A DNA stretch of 64,000 bases from Alphaproteobacteria bacterium (GCA_020445145.1 JAGRHC010000018.1:118691-182690), one strand, 5' to 3'; shown: positions 1 to 9,153, counted from the stretch's first letter. Numbers and translations: made by a program. Notes: a model not told the origin generated them from the letters alone.

Positions 1-789
1 ATTGCAGGTGGCCCGGCCATGATGGTGGCGATGGATGCCGCAATGCCGGCGTCTGCGCCGATGGAAGCGGATAAAGAAGATCGGCTGGAAAGATGGAAAA
101 CGCTTCAAGAAGAGCGTGCCTTGGTTGAAGCCGGCTTTGACGCCGCCCAGATCAACAGCGAAGGTTTCGTCGGCGAATACGCCATCCCCGGCCCGGCCAA
201 GGTCGCATCAGACGGCACAAAGAGCCGCCTGATGATCGGCGCGTTCGACAGCGAAAATAAAATGCAGGTCCAGATCAAACCGCAACTGGCACAAGACGCC
301 TACCTTGTCGTCAAAACCAAACTTAAAGGCGAAAACCCGGTCCTCCCAGGACAGGTCAACCTGTTCCGCGACGGCGCCTTCATCGGTCAAGGCAATATCC
401 CGATGCTCCGCCCCGGAGACGAGGAAGATTTGGCCTTCGGTATTGATGATAATGTCCGTGTCAAACGCAACGTCCTGAAGGACGAAAGAAGTGAGTCCGG
501 CCTGATCTCCAAGGAAGCATCCCTGGAGCGTAATCTGGTCCGCTATATCCAGAACCTGCACAAGGACCCGATCGAAATCGTGGTCTTGGAGACAATCCCT
601 GTCTCCAAGGATGAGAAAATCCGCGTCGAACTCCTGAAAGATAAAACCACGCAGGGCTACGCCGAAAACGTCGACAACATCAAGGGCCTGCTACGCTGGA
701 CCATGACCATGAAGCCGCAGGAAAAAACCGAAATAAACCTCGGCTGGAAAGTAAGCTGGCCAAAGGATCAGATTATTAATGGCCTCTAG
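1..789 (+). CDS. DUF4139 domain-containing protein (MuiA-like), C-terminal part
   Basis: The reading frame is open from the left edge, so the N-terminus is missing. The visible 262 residues look like the C-terminal domain of the DUF4139/mucoidy-inhibitor MuiA family: a beta-rich region with an NLFRDGAFIGQ motif near the middle, and a late run ending in NLGWKVSWPKD that is typical of the family's final strands. An acidic and basic linker (about residues 13-40) precedes the domain. Family members are often exported or envelope-associated, but their biochemical role is not established. No catalytic residues can be named. The next gene starts 21 bases downstream on the same strand. The ATGs near base 19 are internal and should not be taken as the start. 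Confidence 0.75.
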   Translation: MAGGPAMMVAMDAAMPASAPMEADKEDRLERWKTLQEERALVEAGFDAAQINSEGFVGEYAIPGPAKVASDGTKSRLMIGAFDSENKMQVQIKPQLAQDAYLVVKTKLKGENPVLPGQVNLFRDGAFIGQGNIPMLRPGDEEDLAFGIDDNVRVKRNVLKDERSESGLISKEASLERNLVRYIQNLHKDPIEIVVLETIPVSKDEKIRVELLKDKTTQGYAENVDNIKGLLRWTMTMKPQEKTEINLGWKVSWPKDQIINGL

Positions 790-810
790 GGAGAAGGGAC
801 GTCACGAACC

Positions 811-1161
811 ATGCAAACCTACACCGGCGGATGCCATTGCGGCGCAGTCAAATATGAAGTCAAAATGGAGTTGCAGGAGGTCGTATCCTGCAACTGCTCC
901 ATCTGTTCCAAAACAGGGTGGTTGATGGCTTTTACGTCTGCGGATAATTTTAAGCTTTTGCAAGGTGAAGACAATCTGTCGGACTATCAGTTTGCCGCAA
1001 AGAAAATACACCATCTCTTTTGCAAGACCTGCGGCATCAAATCCTTTGGGGCAGGGACAATGCCCGATGGAACAGACACCCGCGCCATCAACGTCGGATG
1101 CCTTGATGGCGTCGACGTCGAAAGTCTGCCCGTTAAAAAATTCGATGGAAAAAGCCTGTAG
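811..1161 (+). CDS. GFA (glutathione-dependent formaldehyde-activating) family protein
   Basis: A 116-residue protein of the GFA/CENP-V fold, a small zinc-binding family. The typical start GGCHCGAVKYEV puts a Cys-x-Cys pair at residues 8 and 10, followed by a second cluster (SCNCSICSKTGW) and a third pair (FCKTCGIKSF). These cysteines are the usual zinc ligands. Some members bind glutathione and S-hydroxymethylglutathione, but most are uncharacterised, so the substrate here is unknown. A purine-rich AGGGAGAAGGG lies upstream of the ATG, somewhat far for a ribosome site. It sits between the DUF4139 gene and the cckA-like kinase with no obvious functional link. Confidence 0.8.
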   Translation: MQTYTGGCHCGAVKYEVKMELQEVVSCNCSICSKTGWLMAFTSADNFKLLQGEDNLSDYQFAAKKIHHLFCKTCGIKSFGAGTMPDGTDTRAINVGCLDGVDVESLPVKKFDGKSL

Positions 1162-1226
1162 ATCAGGCGCATCACGGCAAAGTCGACACTGTTCATGCGC
1201 CCCCCTTTATGCCATGATAAAGCGCC

Positions 1227-3728
1227 ATGAAAACCGACTATTCCGAATTCGTCGCCCGTCACCATAAAAGACTAGCCGCCACCCACCTGCCAGAAGGTGG
1301 GCGCAACATGAGCCTTGTCTCGGGCGGATTGATCGTTCTGCTTTATTTCCTCGTGATGGTGTTCGTCGTAACCATGGCCCAGATCGACTCGACGACGATC
1401 TTTATTTCCGTTTTCGTTTTTGCCGCCGCCACACTGGTCGCCTTCACTGCACGCTACGCGCAGGACTTGCAAAAACGTCAGGAAAAAGAGCTTATCCTCC
1501 TGAAGGAAGTCCTTGAAGGTAGCCGCGGCGGGCGTCTTGTCACCGATGGCGCCGACAAAACAGTGTACTTCAATCAGAACTTCGCAGGCATGTGTCCCGG
1601 CGAAAACGCCCAGACTTACGAGGGGCTGATCTGCATGTTCTCTGACAACGAGCAGGCCGAAAACCTGCTCAGTGTCTTATCCGATCAGGCTCACCGCGGC
1701 CTGACAGATTCTATCGAACTATACTGCACCAAAAAAGACCATGAGGGCTGGTATCAGGTCTCGGCCTACCCGGTCGCCGGTCATCCCGGCTTTATTCATT
1801 GGCGCCTCGACAACGTCACAGAGCAGCATGTCGCAGAGCGCGCCACCAATGAGGAGCGCGAAAAGCTCATCGACTTTATCGACAACGCCCCGGTCGGGTT
1901 TTTCTCGTTGGACGAAGATGGGCGGTTCGTGTTTGCAAACGCAACCTTCGCCCGCTGGCTTGGTGAGGATCTGAGCGTCCTGCTGGAGCGCGGAAAATTA
2001 CACACCTATCTTGAAAACCCGCCGGAAAATACAGCGCCCTATGACATCCTCGACAAAGGCGGCGCTCGCCAGATTGCCGAAGTCAAAATGAAGGGGCCGG
2101 GTGGAAAGATCTGCCTCGCCTCGATCAGTCAGGGCGTTGTGCAGGAAGCGGACGGCACCGTTCGCACCCGCGCCGTTGTCCACGACCTGACCGCCGAGCG
2201 TGAGATGCGCCGCGCTCTCAAGGCCTCGGAAGACCGTTTCCAGCGTTTCTTCGAAGAAGCGCCGCTCGGAATTATTCTCATCAACGGCGATGGAAAAATC
2301 GAGGATTGCAACAGCGAATTCGCTCGCATGATGGGAATGAGCATTGAGGATCTGGAGAACAAACACTTCAACCTCCTGATCGGTGACGAAGACCGGGAGG
2401 CCGTGCGCGCCGCCATGCGCGAAACCAGAGACAGCGAACCGCTCCACGCCGCGATGGAAATCACCCTTAAGGGCAAGGAGCGTGATGTCGCCGCCCAGCT
2501 CCACGCGCGACGCTTCAAGGAAGGTGGAAGCATCGTTCTTCATTTCATTGATATTACAGACAAAAAGTCGCTTGAGGTCCAGTTTGTTCAGTCTCAGAAA
2601 ATGCAGGCCGTCGGCCAGCTCGCCGGAGGCGTCGCGCACGACTTCAACAACCTCCTGACCGCCATGATCGGCTTTTGCGATCTCCTGCTCCTGCGCCACA
2701 AGCCGGGAGACCCGTCCTTCGGCGACATCATGCAGATCAAGCAAAACGCCAACCGCGCCGCCAACCTCGTGCGCCAGCTTCTTGCCTTCTCGCGCCAGCA
2801 AACTCTGCGCCAGCGCGTCCATGATGTAACCGACATCCTGACCGAGCTTTCCCATCTGCTGCGCCGCCTGATGGGCGCAAATATAGAGCTCAAGATTATC
2901 CACGGCGAAGACCTCGGCCTTGTCAAAGTCGACGAAGGCCAGATGGAGCAGGTCTTGATCAACCTCGCCGTCAACGCTCGCGACGCGATGGACGGCGGCG
3001 GTATCTTGACCATCCGCACCGAAAACTTCACCAACCGGACCGCCCGGAAAATCAGCAACGAGGATATGCCGCCCGGCCACTGGACCCTGATCCGGGTCAC
3101 AGACACCGGCTGCGGGATCGCAAAGGAAAACATGGCGCGTATCTTCGAGCCGTTCTTCACCACCAAGGACATCGGGCAGGGAACAGGACTGGGCCTGTCG
3201 ACAGTGTTCGGGATCGTGCGCCAGAGCGGCGGATACCTCGACGTTGAAAGCGAAATCGGCAAGGGCACGACATTCCTGATCTACCTCCCCCGCGCAAACG
3301 AAGCCGACGATGAGGAAGACGACGTGGAAGAAGCGCAGGAGCGCGAAGGCGACCTGACAGGTAGCGAATGTATTATGCTGGTCGAAGATGAAGACGCGGT
3401 CCGCACCTTCTCCCAGCGCGCTCTTGCGAACAAAGGCTATCAGGTCCTGACCGCCCCCAGCGGCGAATCGGCTCTGGAACTCTTTGAAAGCAACAAGGAC
3501 GGCCAGCGCATCGACCTTCTGATCACGGACGTTGTAATGCCGGGCATGGACGGTCCCACGCTCGCCAAGGCCATCCGTAAACACAGTCCCGACCTGCGTA
3601 TTATCTTTATGTCCGGTTACACCGAAGAAAAACTGAAAGACGAGCTAGGCAAAAACACCTATTTCCTCCCCAAACCCTTCACCCTCAAGCAACTCGCCGC
3701 CAAGGTAAAAGAAGTTCTGGAACAATAA
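1227..3728 (+). CDS. cckA: Hybrid sensor histidine kinase, CckA type
   Basis: An 833-residue membrane hybrid kinase. Two transmembrane helices (about residues 30-50 and 56-73) are followed by three PAS-like segments (about 85-200, 214-325 and 333-450), a HisKA dimerisation helix with the phospho-acceptor H471 in GGVAHDFNNLL, an HATPase domain with N, G1 and G2 boxes (NARDAMDGG, TGCGI, GTGLGLSTV), and a receiver domain with phospho-acceptor D768 in TDVVMPGMDG. CckA phosphorylates ChpT, which feeds CtrA and CpdR in the alphaproteobacterial cell-cycle and motility pathway. The identification rests on architecture and on the position directly upstream of recA, a neighbourhood also seen near Caulobacter cckA. 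Three PAS segments is one more than I expect. An alternative start at 1308 (MSLVSGG) has a better ribosome site but would shorten the cytoplasmic N-terminus. Confidence 0.82.
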   Translation: MKTDYSEFVARHHKRLAATHLPEGGRNMSLVSGGLIVLLYFLVMVFVVTMAQIDSTTIFISVFVFAAATLVAFTARYAQDLQKRQEKELILLKEVLEGSRGGRLVTDGADKTVYFNQNFAGMCPGENAQTYEGLICMFSDNEQAENLLSVLSDQAHRGLTDSIELYCTKKDHEGWYQVSAYPVAGHPGFIHWRLDNVTEQHVAERATNEEREKLIDFIDNAPVGFFSLDEDGRFVFANATFARWLGEDLSVLLERGKLHTYLENPPENTAPYDILDKGGARQIAEVKMKGPGGKICLASISQGVVQEADGTVRTRAVVHDLTAEREMRRALKASEDRFQRFFEEAPLGIILINGDGKIEDCNSEFARMMGMSIEDLENKHFNLLIGDEDREAVRAAMRETRDSEPLHAAMEITLKGKERDVAAQLHARRFKEGGSIVLHFIDITDKKSLEVQFVQSQKMQAVGQLAGGVAHDFNNLLTAMIGFCDLLLLRHKPGDPSFGDIMQIKQNANRAANLVRQLLAFSRQQTLRQRVHDVTDILTELSHLLRRLMGANIELKIIHGEDLGLVKVDEGQMEQVLINLAVNARDAMDGGGILTIRTENFTNRTARKISNEDMPPGHWTLIRVTDTGCGIAKENMARIFEPFFTTKDIGQGTGLGLSTVFGIVRQSGGYLDVESEIGKGTTFLIYLPRANEADDEEDDVEEAQEREGDLTGSECIMLVEDEDAVRTFSQRALANKGYQVLTAPSGESALELFESNKDGQRIDLLITDVVMPGMDGPTLAKAIRKHSPDLRIIFMSGYTEEKLKDELGKNTYFLPKPFTLKQLAAKVKEVLEQ

Positions 3729-3780
3729 GTTCTATTTTTGTTCTTTTTCTCTTGACTAAAGAATAAAACAAGAACATTCT
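3729..3780 (+). promoter_or_regulatory. SOS (LexA) box and recA promoter
   Basis: The direct repeat GTTC-TATTTTT-GTTC occupies 3729-3743 and matches exactly the alphaproteobacterial LexA operator GTTC-N7-GTTC. It begins one base after the cckA stop codon. A good -35 (TTGACT, 3752-3757) follows, and a weak -10 (CATTCT, 3775-3780) lies at 17-bp spacing. LexA bound here would block recA, so recA is very probably SOS-inducible. A second box with the same spacing lies in front of the Y-family polymerase gene near 47.43 kb. Confidence 0.85.
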
Positions 3781-3854
3781 TTGTGCATAAGCACGCTGTG
3801 CTTTTCCAAAATATTTCACAAGCCCGCGAATCTGTGCCAAAAGGGAGGAAGACT

Positions 3855-4973
3855 ATGACAGTAACACCACTACGCGCAACGAAGGATCAGAATATGACTC
3901 AAAACACGGCTGAAAAACAAAAGGCATTGGACGCGGCGCTCGCGCAGATCGAGCGGGCCTTCGGCAAGGGCTCGATTATGAAGCTCAACGACGGCCAGAG
4001 CCCGATTGAGGTCGAGGCTGTCTCCACCGGTTCCATCGGTCTGGATATTGCGCTGGGGATCGGCGGTCTGCCGCGCGGCCGGATTATCGAGATTTACGGC
4101 CCGGAAAGCTCCGGGAAAACAACGCTCGCCCTGCATGTCATCGCCGAGGCGCAAAAGGCAGGCGGCACCTGCGCGATCGTCGATGCGGAGCACGCGCTCG
4201 ATCCCGGCTATGCAAAAAAACTGGGCGTCGATGTCGACAACCTCCTGATTTCCCAGCCCGACGCCGGGGAGCAGGCCCTTGAAATCGCCGACACGCTGGT
4301 CCGCTCCGGCGCGCTGGATGTTCTGGTCGTCGACTCCGTCGCCGCTCTCGTGCCCCGCGCCGAACTGGAAGGCGAGATGGGCGACTCTCACGTTGGCTTG
4401 CAGGCCCGCCTGATGAGCCAGGCCCTGCGCAAACTCACCGGGTCAATCTCCCGTTCGCGCACGATCGTGATTTTCATCAACCAGATTCGTATGAAAATCG
4501 GTGTGATGTTCGGCTCCCCCGAAACCACCACCGGCGGGAACGCCCTCAAATTCTACGCCTCCGTCCGCCTCGATATCCGCCGCATTGGCGCGATCAAGGA
4601 CAAGGAAGATATCGTCGGCAACCAGACCCGCGTCAAAGTCGTGAAAAACAAAATGGCGCCGCCCTTCCGGCAGGTCGAGTTCGACATCATGTACGGGGAA
4701 GGGGTCTCCAAAACCGGGGAACTTCTCGATCTTGGCGTCGCCGCCAACATCGTCGAAAAATCCGGTGCATGGTTCTCCTACGACGGCCAGCGCATCGGGC
4801 AAGGGCGTGAAAACTCCAAGAAATTCCTGAAAGACAACCCGGACGTCGCCGCCAAACTCGAAGCGCAGATCCGCGCCAATGCCGGCCTGATTGCAGGCGA
4901 CATGCTCGCCGGCCCCGAGGAGGCTATAGAAGCGGCAGAAGCCGCCGCCAAGGAAACCGCCAACGACGAGTAG
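3855..4973 (+). CDS. recA: Recombinase RecA
   Basis: RecA forms the ATP-dependent filament on single-stranded DNA for homologous recombination and stimulates LexA self-cleavage. From this start the protein has 372 residues. The Walker A motif GPESSGKT begins at G82. The MAW-type sequence [17 protein letters not shown], loop L2 with its [14 protein letters not shown] run, and an acidic C-tail are all present. The open frame extends upstream to 3783, but ATG 3855 is preceded at 6 bases by a strong GGAGG site, so I chose it. ATG 3894 ([10 protein letters not shown]) is possible and would give an E. coli-like numbering. It has its own promoter and LexA box. The conserved alphaproteobacterial neighbour alaS does not follow; a repeat element and convergent smpB do. 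Confidence 0.97.
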   Translation: MTVTPLRATKDQNMTQNTAEKQKALDAALAQIERAFGKGSIMKLNDGQSPIEVEAVSTGSIGLDIALGIGGLPRGRIIEIYGPESSGKTTLALHVIAEAQKAGGTCAIVDAEHALDPGYAKKLGVDVDNLLISQPDAGEQALEIADTLVRSGALDVLVVDSVAALVPRAELEGEMGDSHVGLQARLMSQALRKLTGSISRSRTIVIFINQIRMKIGVMFGSPETTTGGNALKFYASVRLDIRRIGAIKDKEDIVGNQTRVKVVKNKMAPPFRQVEFDIMYGEGVSKTGELLDLGVAANIVEKSGAWFSYDGQRIGQGRENSKKFLKDNPDVAAKLEAQIRANAGLIAGDMLAGPEEAIEAAEAAAKETANDE

Positions 4974-4984
4974 GGGAAGAGCAT

Positions 4985-5107
4985 TTCAAGGTTCAAGGTT
5001 CAAGGTTCAAGGTTCAAGGTTCAAGGTTCAAGATAACGGGTGCAAGAGAGGCTTGGCTGCGCAGCTTTGTACGTCCCTATAAATTCTTGCACCTTGTAAC
5101 TTGAACC
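4985..5107. repeat. Palindromic element with 7-bp tandem repeat between recA and smpB
   Basis: Six perfect tandem copies of TTCAAGG (4985-5026) plus a partial seventh fill the space after recA. The last copy is one arm of a long interrupted palindrome: GGTTCAAG (5025-5032) pairs with CTTGAACC (5100-5107), GGTGCAAGA (5039-5047) pairs with TCTTGCACC (5085-5093), and GCTGCGCAGC (5056-5065) is a perfect palindrome nearer the centre. The element lies between convergent genes and could fold into a long hairpin in either transcript. It has no transposase and no classical poly-T tail. Its function, whether terminator, REP-like repeat or mobile miniature element, is unknown. Confidence 0.8.
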
Positions 5108-5123
5108 TTGTATCTGCTTCAAC

Positions 5124-5615
5124 TTACTTCCCCCGCAAAAGCCGTTGCTTCTGTTTACCCCAGTCGCGCGCTTTTTCGGTCTCGCGCTTGTCGTGAAGTT
5201 TCTTGCCCTTGGCCAGAGCAATCTCGATCTTCACTTTGCCCTTGTCGTTGAAATAGAGCTTCGTCGCAACCATCGTCATCCCCTCACGGGAGACCGCGCC
5301 GAGAAGCCTGTTCACTTCCCGCTTGTGCAAAAGAAGCTTCCGCGGCCGCGCAGGCTCATGTTGTAGGTGCGCCCCGGCCTGCTGATATTCCGGGATATTC
5401 GCATTAAAAAGCCAGATTTCCCCGGCTTTCGGCCCTACGTAAGATTCCTTGATGCTGCATTGGCCCAGCCGCAGTGACTTGACCTCGGTCCCGCGCAGCA
5501 TGATCCCGGCCTCAAATGTCTCGATAAGCTCATAATCAAACCGCGCCTTTCGGTTATCCCCAACCACCTGCGCGGTAGAAATCATGCCTTTTTTATCTTT
5601 CTTCTTCCCGGCCAT
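5124..5615 (-). CDS. smpB: SsrA-binding protein SmpB
   Basis: SmpB binds tmRNA (SsrA) and brings it to stalled ribosomes for trans-translation. The 163-residue protein shows the oligonucleotide-binding barrel with [10 protein letters not shown] and SIKESYV, the [13 protein letters not shown] strand, the [14 protein letters not shown] motif, and a basic C-terminal tail ([15 protein letters not shown]) that enters the ribosome's mRNA channel. I start at the ATG at 5615, giving [10 protein letters not shown]; an upstream TTG at 5633 lacks support. The gene is convergent with recA and ends within 20 bases of the palindromic element. The tmRNA gene itself is not in this window. Confidence 0.96.
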   Translation of the reverse strand: MAGKKKDKKGMISTAQVVGDNRKARFDYELIETFEAGIMLRGTEVKSLRLGQCSIKESYVGPKAGEIWLFNANIPEYQQAGAHLQHEPARPRKLLLHKREVNRLLGAVSREGMTMVATKLYFNDKGKVKIEIALAKGKKLHDKRETEKARDWGKQKQRLLRGK

Positions 5616-5743
5616 AATAAAGGTGTCCAGCAATTATAAAATCTACAAAGCCTTGCTTTTACCACCAAGCCCGCAATCCACCAAGATATGATTTCAAAAA
5701 CGCGCAAGTCCTCGGCGCATCAGGAAAGACAAAGAGAGGGCTG

Positions 5744-6142
5744 CTATGCAGAAAAGCGGGTAAGAACCGCCATCGCCGCTTCGGCCTTGTCCTCGGGCAC
5801 AAAGAGATGATCGTGATAATGCGCCGAAACCGGATTAACGCTGATCCCCGCGTCGGCAAGCGCCCGCGTGACCGCCGCCAGAAACCCGACCGCATCCAGC
5901 GCCGAGTGCACGTTCAAGGTAATCATCCGCGCAGGATAATGATAGGAAAGCCCAGCCGCCTCCGCAGCCTCACGCCGCAAAATAAGCGCCGTCCCTTCCG
6001 CTTCCCTGAAAATCAAAACCGGCCCCAGCGCCGCCGCCGTTTCAAAATCCATCTGTGAGGAATGAAACACATAAACCCCGTCCCGCAAAACAGGCTGCAT
6101 AGAACGAAGCAAAAGATCGAGATCGGTCTCGCCGTGCATCAC
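5744..6142 (-). CDS. ACT domain-containing protein
   Basis: A 132-residue soluble protein. The C-terminal half resembles a small ligand-binding ACT fold (ITLNVHSALDAVGFLAAVTRALADAGISVNPVSAHYHDHLFVP), the type used to sense amino acids. The N-terminal half carries another beta-alpha-beta-like unit (GVYVFHSSQ to TALILRREAAEAAGL). The start is either GTG 6142 or ATG 6139, neither with a clear ribosome site. It begins 8 bases after dapA on the same strand, so the two are probably co-transcribed. A regulatory or stand-alone amino-acid sensor role is plausible but unproven. Confidence 0.75.
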   Translation of the reverse strand: MMHGETDLDLLLRSMQPVLRDGVYVFHSSQMDFETAAALGPVLIFREAEGTALILRREAAEAAGLSYHYPARMITLNVHSALDAVGFLAAVTRALADAGISVNPVSAHYHDHLFVPEDKAEAAMAVLTRFSA

Positions 6143-6150
6143 CGGAAGGC

Positions 6151-7059
6151 TTAGCCGCGCACCGCAGCTGCCTGACTGCCCGCCGCCGGATAAATGCCGG
6201 CATGTTTCATCGCCGCGTCCACTTTCGCCCGCGCCGCTTCGCTCGCCGGAATAAGCGGCAGGCGAACCTCATCACTGCACAACCCCAGAACGCTCGCCGC
6301 ATATTTAACCGGAGCAGGGGAGCTTTCACAGAACAAATCAGACGCCAGCAGCGCAAGGCGATCGCGCAGATCAAACATAGTCTCAAGATCCCGAGACTCC
6401 CAGGCCTCCTGCATTTGCGCGCAAAGGCGCGGCGCAACGTTGGACACAACGGAAATGCAGCCTACGCCGCCCTGCGCCAGAAACGCGCAAGCCGTGGTAT
6501 CATCCCCGGAAAGCTGGCAGAAATCCGGCCCGATCTCAACGCGCGTCCGGGACGGCCGATAAAGATCGCCTGTCGCATCTTTCACCCCGATAATATTCGG
6601 CAGTTTCGCAAGCTGCGCCATCGTGGACACAGACATATCAACCACGCTACGCCCCGGAATGTTATAAAGAACAATCGGCAAATCAACCGCATCATGAATA
6701 GCCGTAAAATGCGCAATCATCGCATCCTGCGTCGGTTTATTATAGTATGGCGTAACGATCAAAGCGCCGTCACAGCCAGCCTCCTTGGCATTGCGCGTTA
6801 AATCGATAGCCTCACGCGTACAATTCGAACCACTTCCCGCAATAACCGGAATTCTCCCCTTGACCACATCGACGCAACGTCTGACAATGGCATTATGCTC
6901 ATCATGAGACAGCGTCGGACATTCGCCCGTCGTCCCACAAGGAACAACTGCATGCGTACCCTCTTGAACTTGCCATTCGACAAGATTATCAAACGCCTTC
7001 CAGTCAACCTCTCCACCACGAAACGGGGTGATAAGGGCGGTAATCGAGCCTTTGAACAT
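6151..7059 (-). CDS. dapA: 4-hydroxy-tetrahydrodipicolinate synthase
   Basis: DapA condenses pyruvate with aspartate semialdehyde in the lysine and meso-diaminopimelate pathway, supplying peptidoglycan precursors. The 302-residue protein is a TIM barrel with GTTGE (threonine pair at residues 43-44), the active-site tyrosine Y132 in LYNIPGR, and the Schiff-base lysine K160 in GVKDATG, almost the same numbering as E. coli. ATG 7059 is chosen because AAAAGGA lies about 9 bases upstream; the longer frame to 7089 adds an unconserved leader. It leads a minus-strand set with the ACT-domain gene and then smpB, and diverges from slt. Confidence 0.95.
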   Translation of the reverse strand: MFKGSITALITPFRGGEVDWKAFDNLVEWQVQEGTHAVVPCGTTGECPTLSHDEHNAIVRRCVDVVKGRIPVIAGSGSNCTREAIDLTRNAKEAGCDGALIVTPYYNKPTQDAMIAHFTAIHDAVDLPIVLYNIPGRSVVDMSVSTMAQLAKLPNIIGVKDATGDLYRPSRTRVEIGPDFCQLSGDDTTACAFLAQGGVGCISVVSNVAPRLCAQMQEAWESRDLETMFDLRDRLALLASDLFCESSPAPVKYAASVLGLCSDEVRLPLIPASEAARAKVDAAMKHAGIYPAAGSQAAAVRG

Positions 7060-7122
7060 GGTACGTTTTCCTTTTCTATCCGGGGCCAATATTCTCTAAA
7101 GGCCCTCAATCTAGCGCCTCGC

Positions 7123-9153
7123 ATCGAGTTTCGCAAGAATATCGCCTTAAATATCATCGCCGCCGCAGCAATTTTCACAATTTTCTGCCACAACACAGCC
7201 AAAGCGCAGGACGACAGCCCCTTCAACCGCCTACAAACCAAGCAGGCCAAGGAACTCACGATTTCTGCCCTGAAGGATATGGAGAAAAAAAACTGGAAGG
7301 CGGCGGAAAGTAAAATCACCCAAAGCAAAGACCCGCTTGCAACAAAAATCTATCTTTGGCGATATTTTTCACAAGCCGAGGAAAAGAAAAGTCTGAGCCC
7401 CGGAGTTTTTCTGCGCTTGTCATCCTTCTTGCGTCAAAACCCGAACTGGCCCGGCACAACGAAACTGCGTCAGGCCGCAGAAGACGCAATGCCGGAAGAC
7501 TTGCCCAGTCGCGAGGTCCTCGCATGGTTCGACAGCTTCCCGCCCAAAACCTCCGAAGGCATGGCCCGTTATCTTGAGGCCATGGTGGTCGAGGGACGAG
7601 ACAAGGAAATGCGGGAAAAGCTTGCAGACTGGTGGGCGCAAAGTCTGATTTCCAGGGATCTCCAGCAGCGCATCTTCCAGAAATTCGGGATGTACTTGAC
7701 TTTGGATGCGCACAAAAAGCGGTTTGATGCGCTCCTCCTGAACGGAAATTACACAAACGCCAGAGCCATCGCCGGCGTTTTGGGGCAGGGATACCCGGAA
7801 CTGGCCGAAGCGCGGATTGCCCTCACGGAAAATAAGTCAGGCGTAACAGCGCTGATTAACAAGGTCCCCGGTTACCTGCAAAACGATCCGGGTCTACTCT
7901 ATGAGCGGCTAAAATGGCGCCGTCAAAGAAACATGGACCTGGAAGCCATGGAAATCCTGCACAAGGCGCCCGACGCCAAAATGGTGCAAAACCCGCAAGC
8001 CTGGTGGAAAGAGCGCCACATCATCATTCGCCGTATGCTGGAAAAACGCCAGTATAAAAGCGCGACCTATCTGGCGGAAGAACATATGCAAACCGAAGGG
8101 CTGCCGTACGCAGAGGCCGAGTGGCTGGCAGGCTGGCTGGAACTGCGCTACCTCAATCAACCAACAGAAGCCTACCAGCGTTTTACGGCGATGTATGAGA
8201 AGGTCGCAACCCCGATCAGCAAAGGCCGCGCCGCATACTGGGCAGGCCGCGCCGCAGAAGGGTTCCATAAAGAGGACCTTGCCAAAGACTGGTATGAAAA
8301 GGCCGCGCGCTACCGTAGCGTCTATTACGGACAGATGGCTATCCGCAAGCTGGCCCAGACAGAAGGCTTGCCGGCCCCGTCCGCACCGACACTGTCGAAC
8401 AGCGATATTGAAAATTTCAGTAAAAACGAACTCGTGCAGGCCGCAATTTTATTTCATGACGCCGGGCAGCGCAAAACAGCAAGCGACTTTCTGCAAGCCT
8501 TCGTCCAAAGTCAGGATAACCCCAAGGCCTATCGCTTTGGTGCAGAGCTTGCCGCAAAAATCGGTCAATATCATGACGCCGTAAAAATCGCAAAACGCGC
8601 TACCGAAAAAGGCCTTTTCCTGACAGCGCAAGCCTATCCCGTGGTAACAAACTGGCTGAGAGGCGATGAAGGGGTCGAGGGCGCCTTCATACATGCGGTA
8701 ATCCGTCAGGAAAGTATGTTTGATGTCGACGCGCGCAGTTCTGCCGGCGCAACAGGCTTGATGCAACTGATGCCCGGAACAGCCAAAGACGTCGCGAAGA
8801 AGCAAAATATTGCCTACAACCCCGGGTGGCTGTCTTCGCGCCCGGATTATAATATCCATCTGGGGAGCGCATACATGCGTAGTCTCTTGAAGCGCTACAA
8901 CAACTCCTACGGTCTTGCCACGGCTGCCTACAATGCAGGCCCCGGAAATGTAGACAAATGGATTAAAATGTTCGGTGATCCCAGAACAGGCGAAATCGAT
9001 CTCCTAGACTGGATCGAGTTGATTCCTGTCTACGAAACACGCGATTATGTGCAGCGCGTAATGGAAAACTTATATATCTACAGAATTCTGCTTAAGGAAA
9101 GCCATCACAGGAACGAGGCGGATATCCAGATGGTGGACGGCACAAACCCCTGA
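7123..9153 (+). CDS. slt: Soluble lytic murein transglycosylase (Slt-like)
   Basis: A periplasmic enzyme that cleaves peptidoglycan glycan strands to 1,6-anhydromuramyl products. A signal peptide (RKNIALNIIAAAAIFTIF, cleavage probably after AKA) is followed by a long alpha-helical solenoid of about 450 residues and a C-terminal SLT domain: VIRQESMFD with the catalytic glutamate at 8710-8712, GATGLMQLMPGTA, and AAYNAGPGNV. The start is a problem: between the divergent dapA start (7059) and the signal peptide this frame has no ATG, GTG or TTG. ATGs at 6895 and 6952 lie inside dapA and would add a long unconserved leader. I place the start at ATC 7123, just before the signal peptide, as a guess. 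Confidence 0.85.
   Translation: MEFRKNIALNIIAAAAIFTIFCHNTAKAQDDSPFNRLQTKQAKELTISALKDMEKKNWKAAESKITQSKDPLATKIYLWRYFSQAEEKKSLSPGVFLRLSSFLRQNPNWPGTTKLRQAAEDAMPEDLPSREVLAWFDSFPPKTSEGMARYLEAMVVEGRDKEMREKLADWWAQSLISRDLQQRIFQKFGMYLTLDAHKKRFDALLLNGNYTNARAIAGVLGQGYPELAEARIALTENKSGVTALINKVPGYLQNDPGLLYERLKWRRQRNMDLEAMEILHKAPDAKMVQNPQAWWKERHIIIRRMLEKRQYKSATYLAEEHMQTEGLPYAEAEWLAGWLELRYLNQPTEAYQRFTAMYEKVATPISKGRAAYWAGRAAEGFHKEDLAKDWYEKAARYRSVYYGQMAIRKLAQTEGLPAPSAPTLSNSDIENFSKNELVQAAILFHDAGQRKTASDFLQAFVQSQDNPKAYRFGAELAAKIGQYHDAVKIAKRATEKGLFLTAQAYPVVTNWLRGDEGVEGAFIHAVIRQESMFDVDARSSAGATGLMQLMPGTAKDVAKKQNIAYNPGWLSSRPDYNIHLGSAYMRSLLKRYNNSYGLATAAYNAGPGNVDKWIKMFGDPRTGEIDLLDWIELIPVYETRDYVQRVMENLYIYRILLKESHHRNEADIQMVDGTNP

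Noticed and set aside
1998..3584. 528-residue antisense frame inside cckA
   Set aside because: The opposite strand encodes the complete CckA with known motifs; the antisense frame arises from codon bias and has no domains or ribosome site.
4985..5032. Tandem repeat considered as a CRISPR or attachment site
   Set aside because: The unit has only 7 bases with no spacers, cas genes or integrase in the window.
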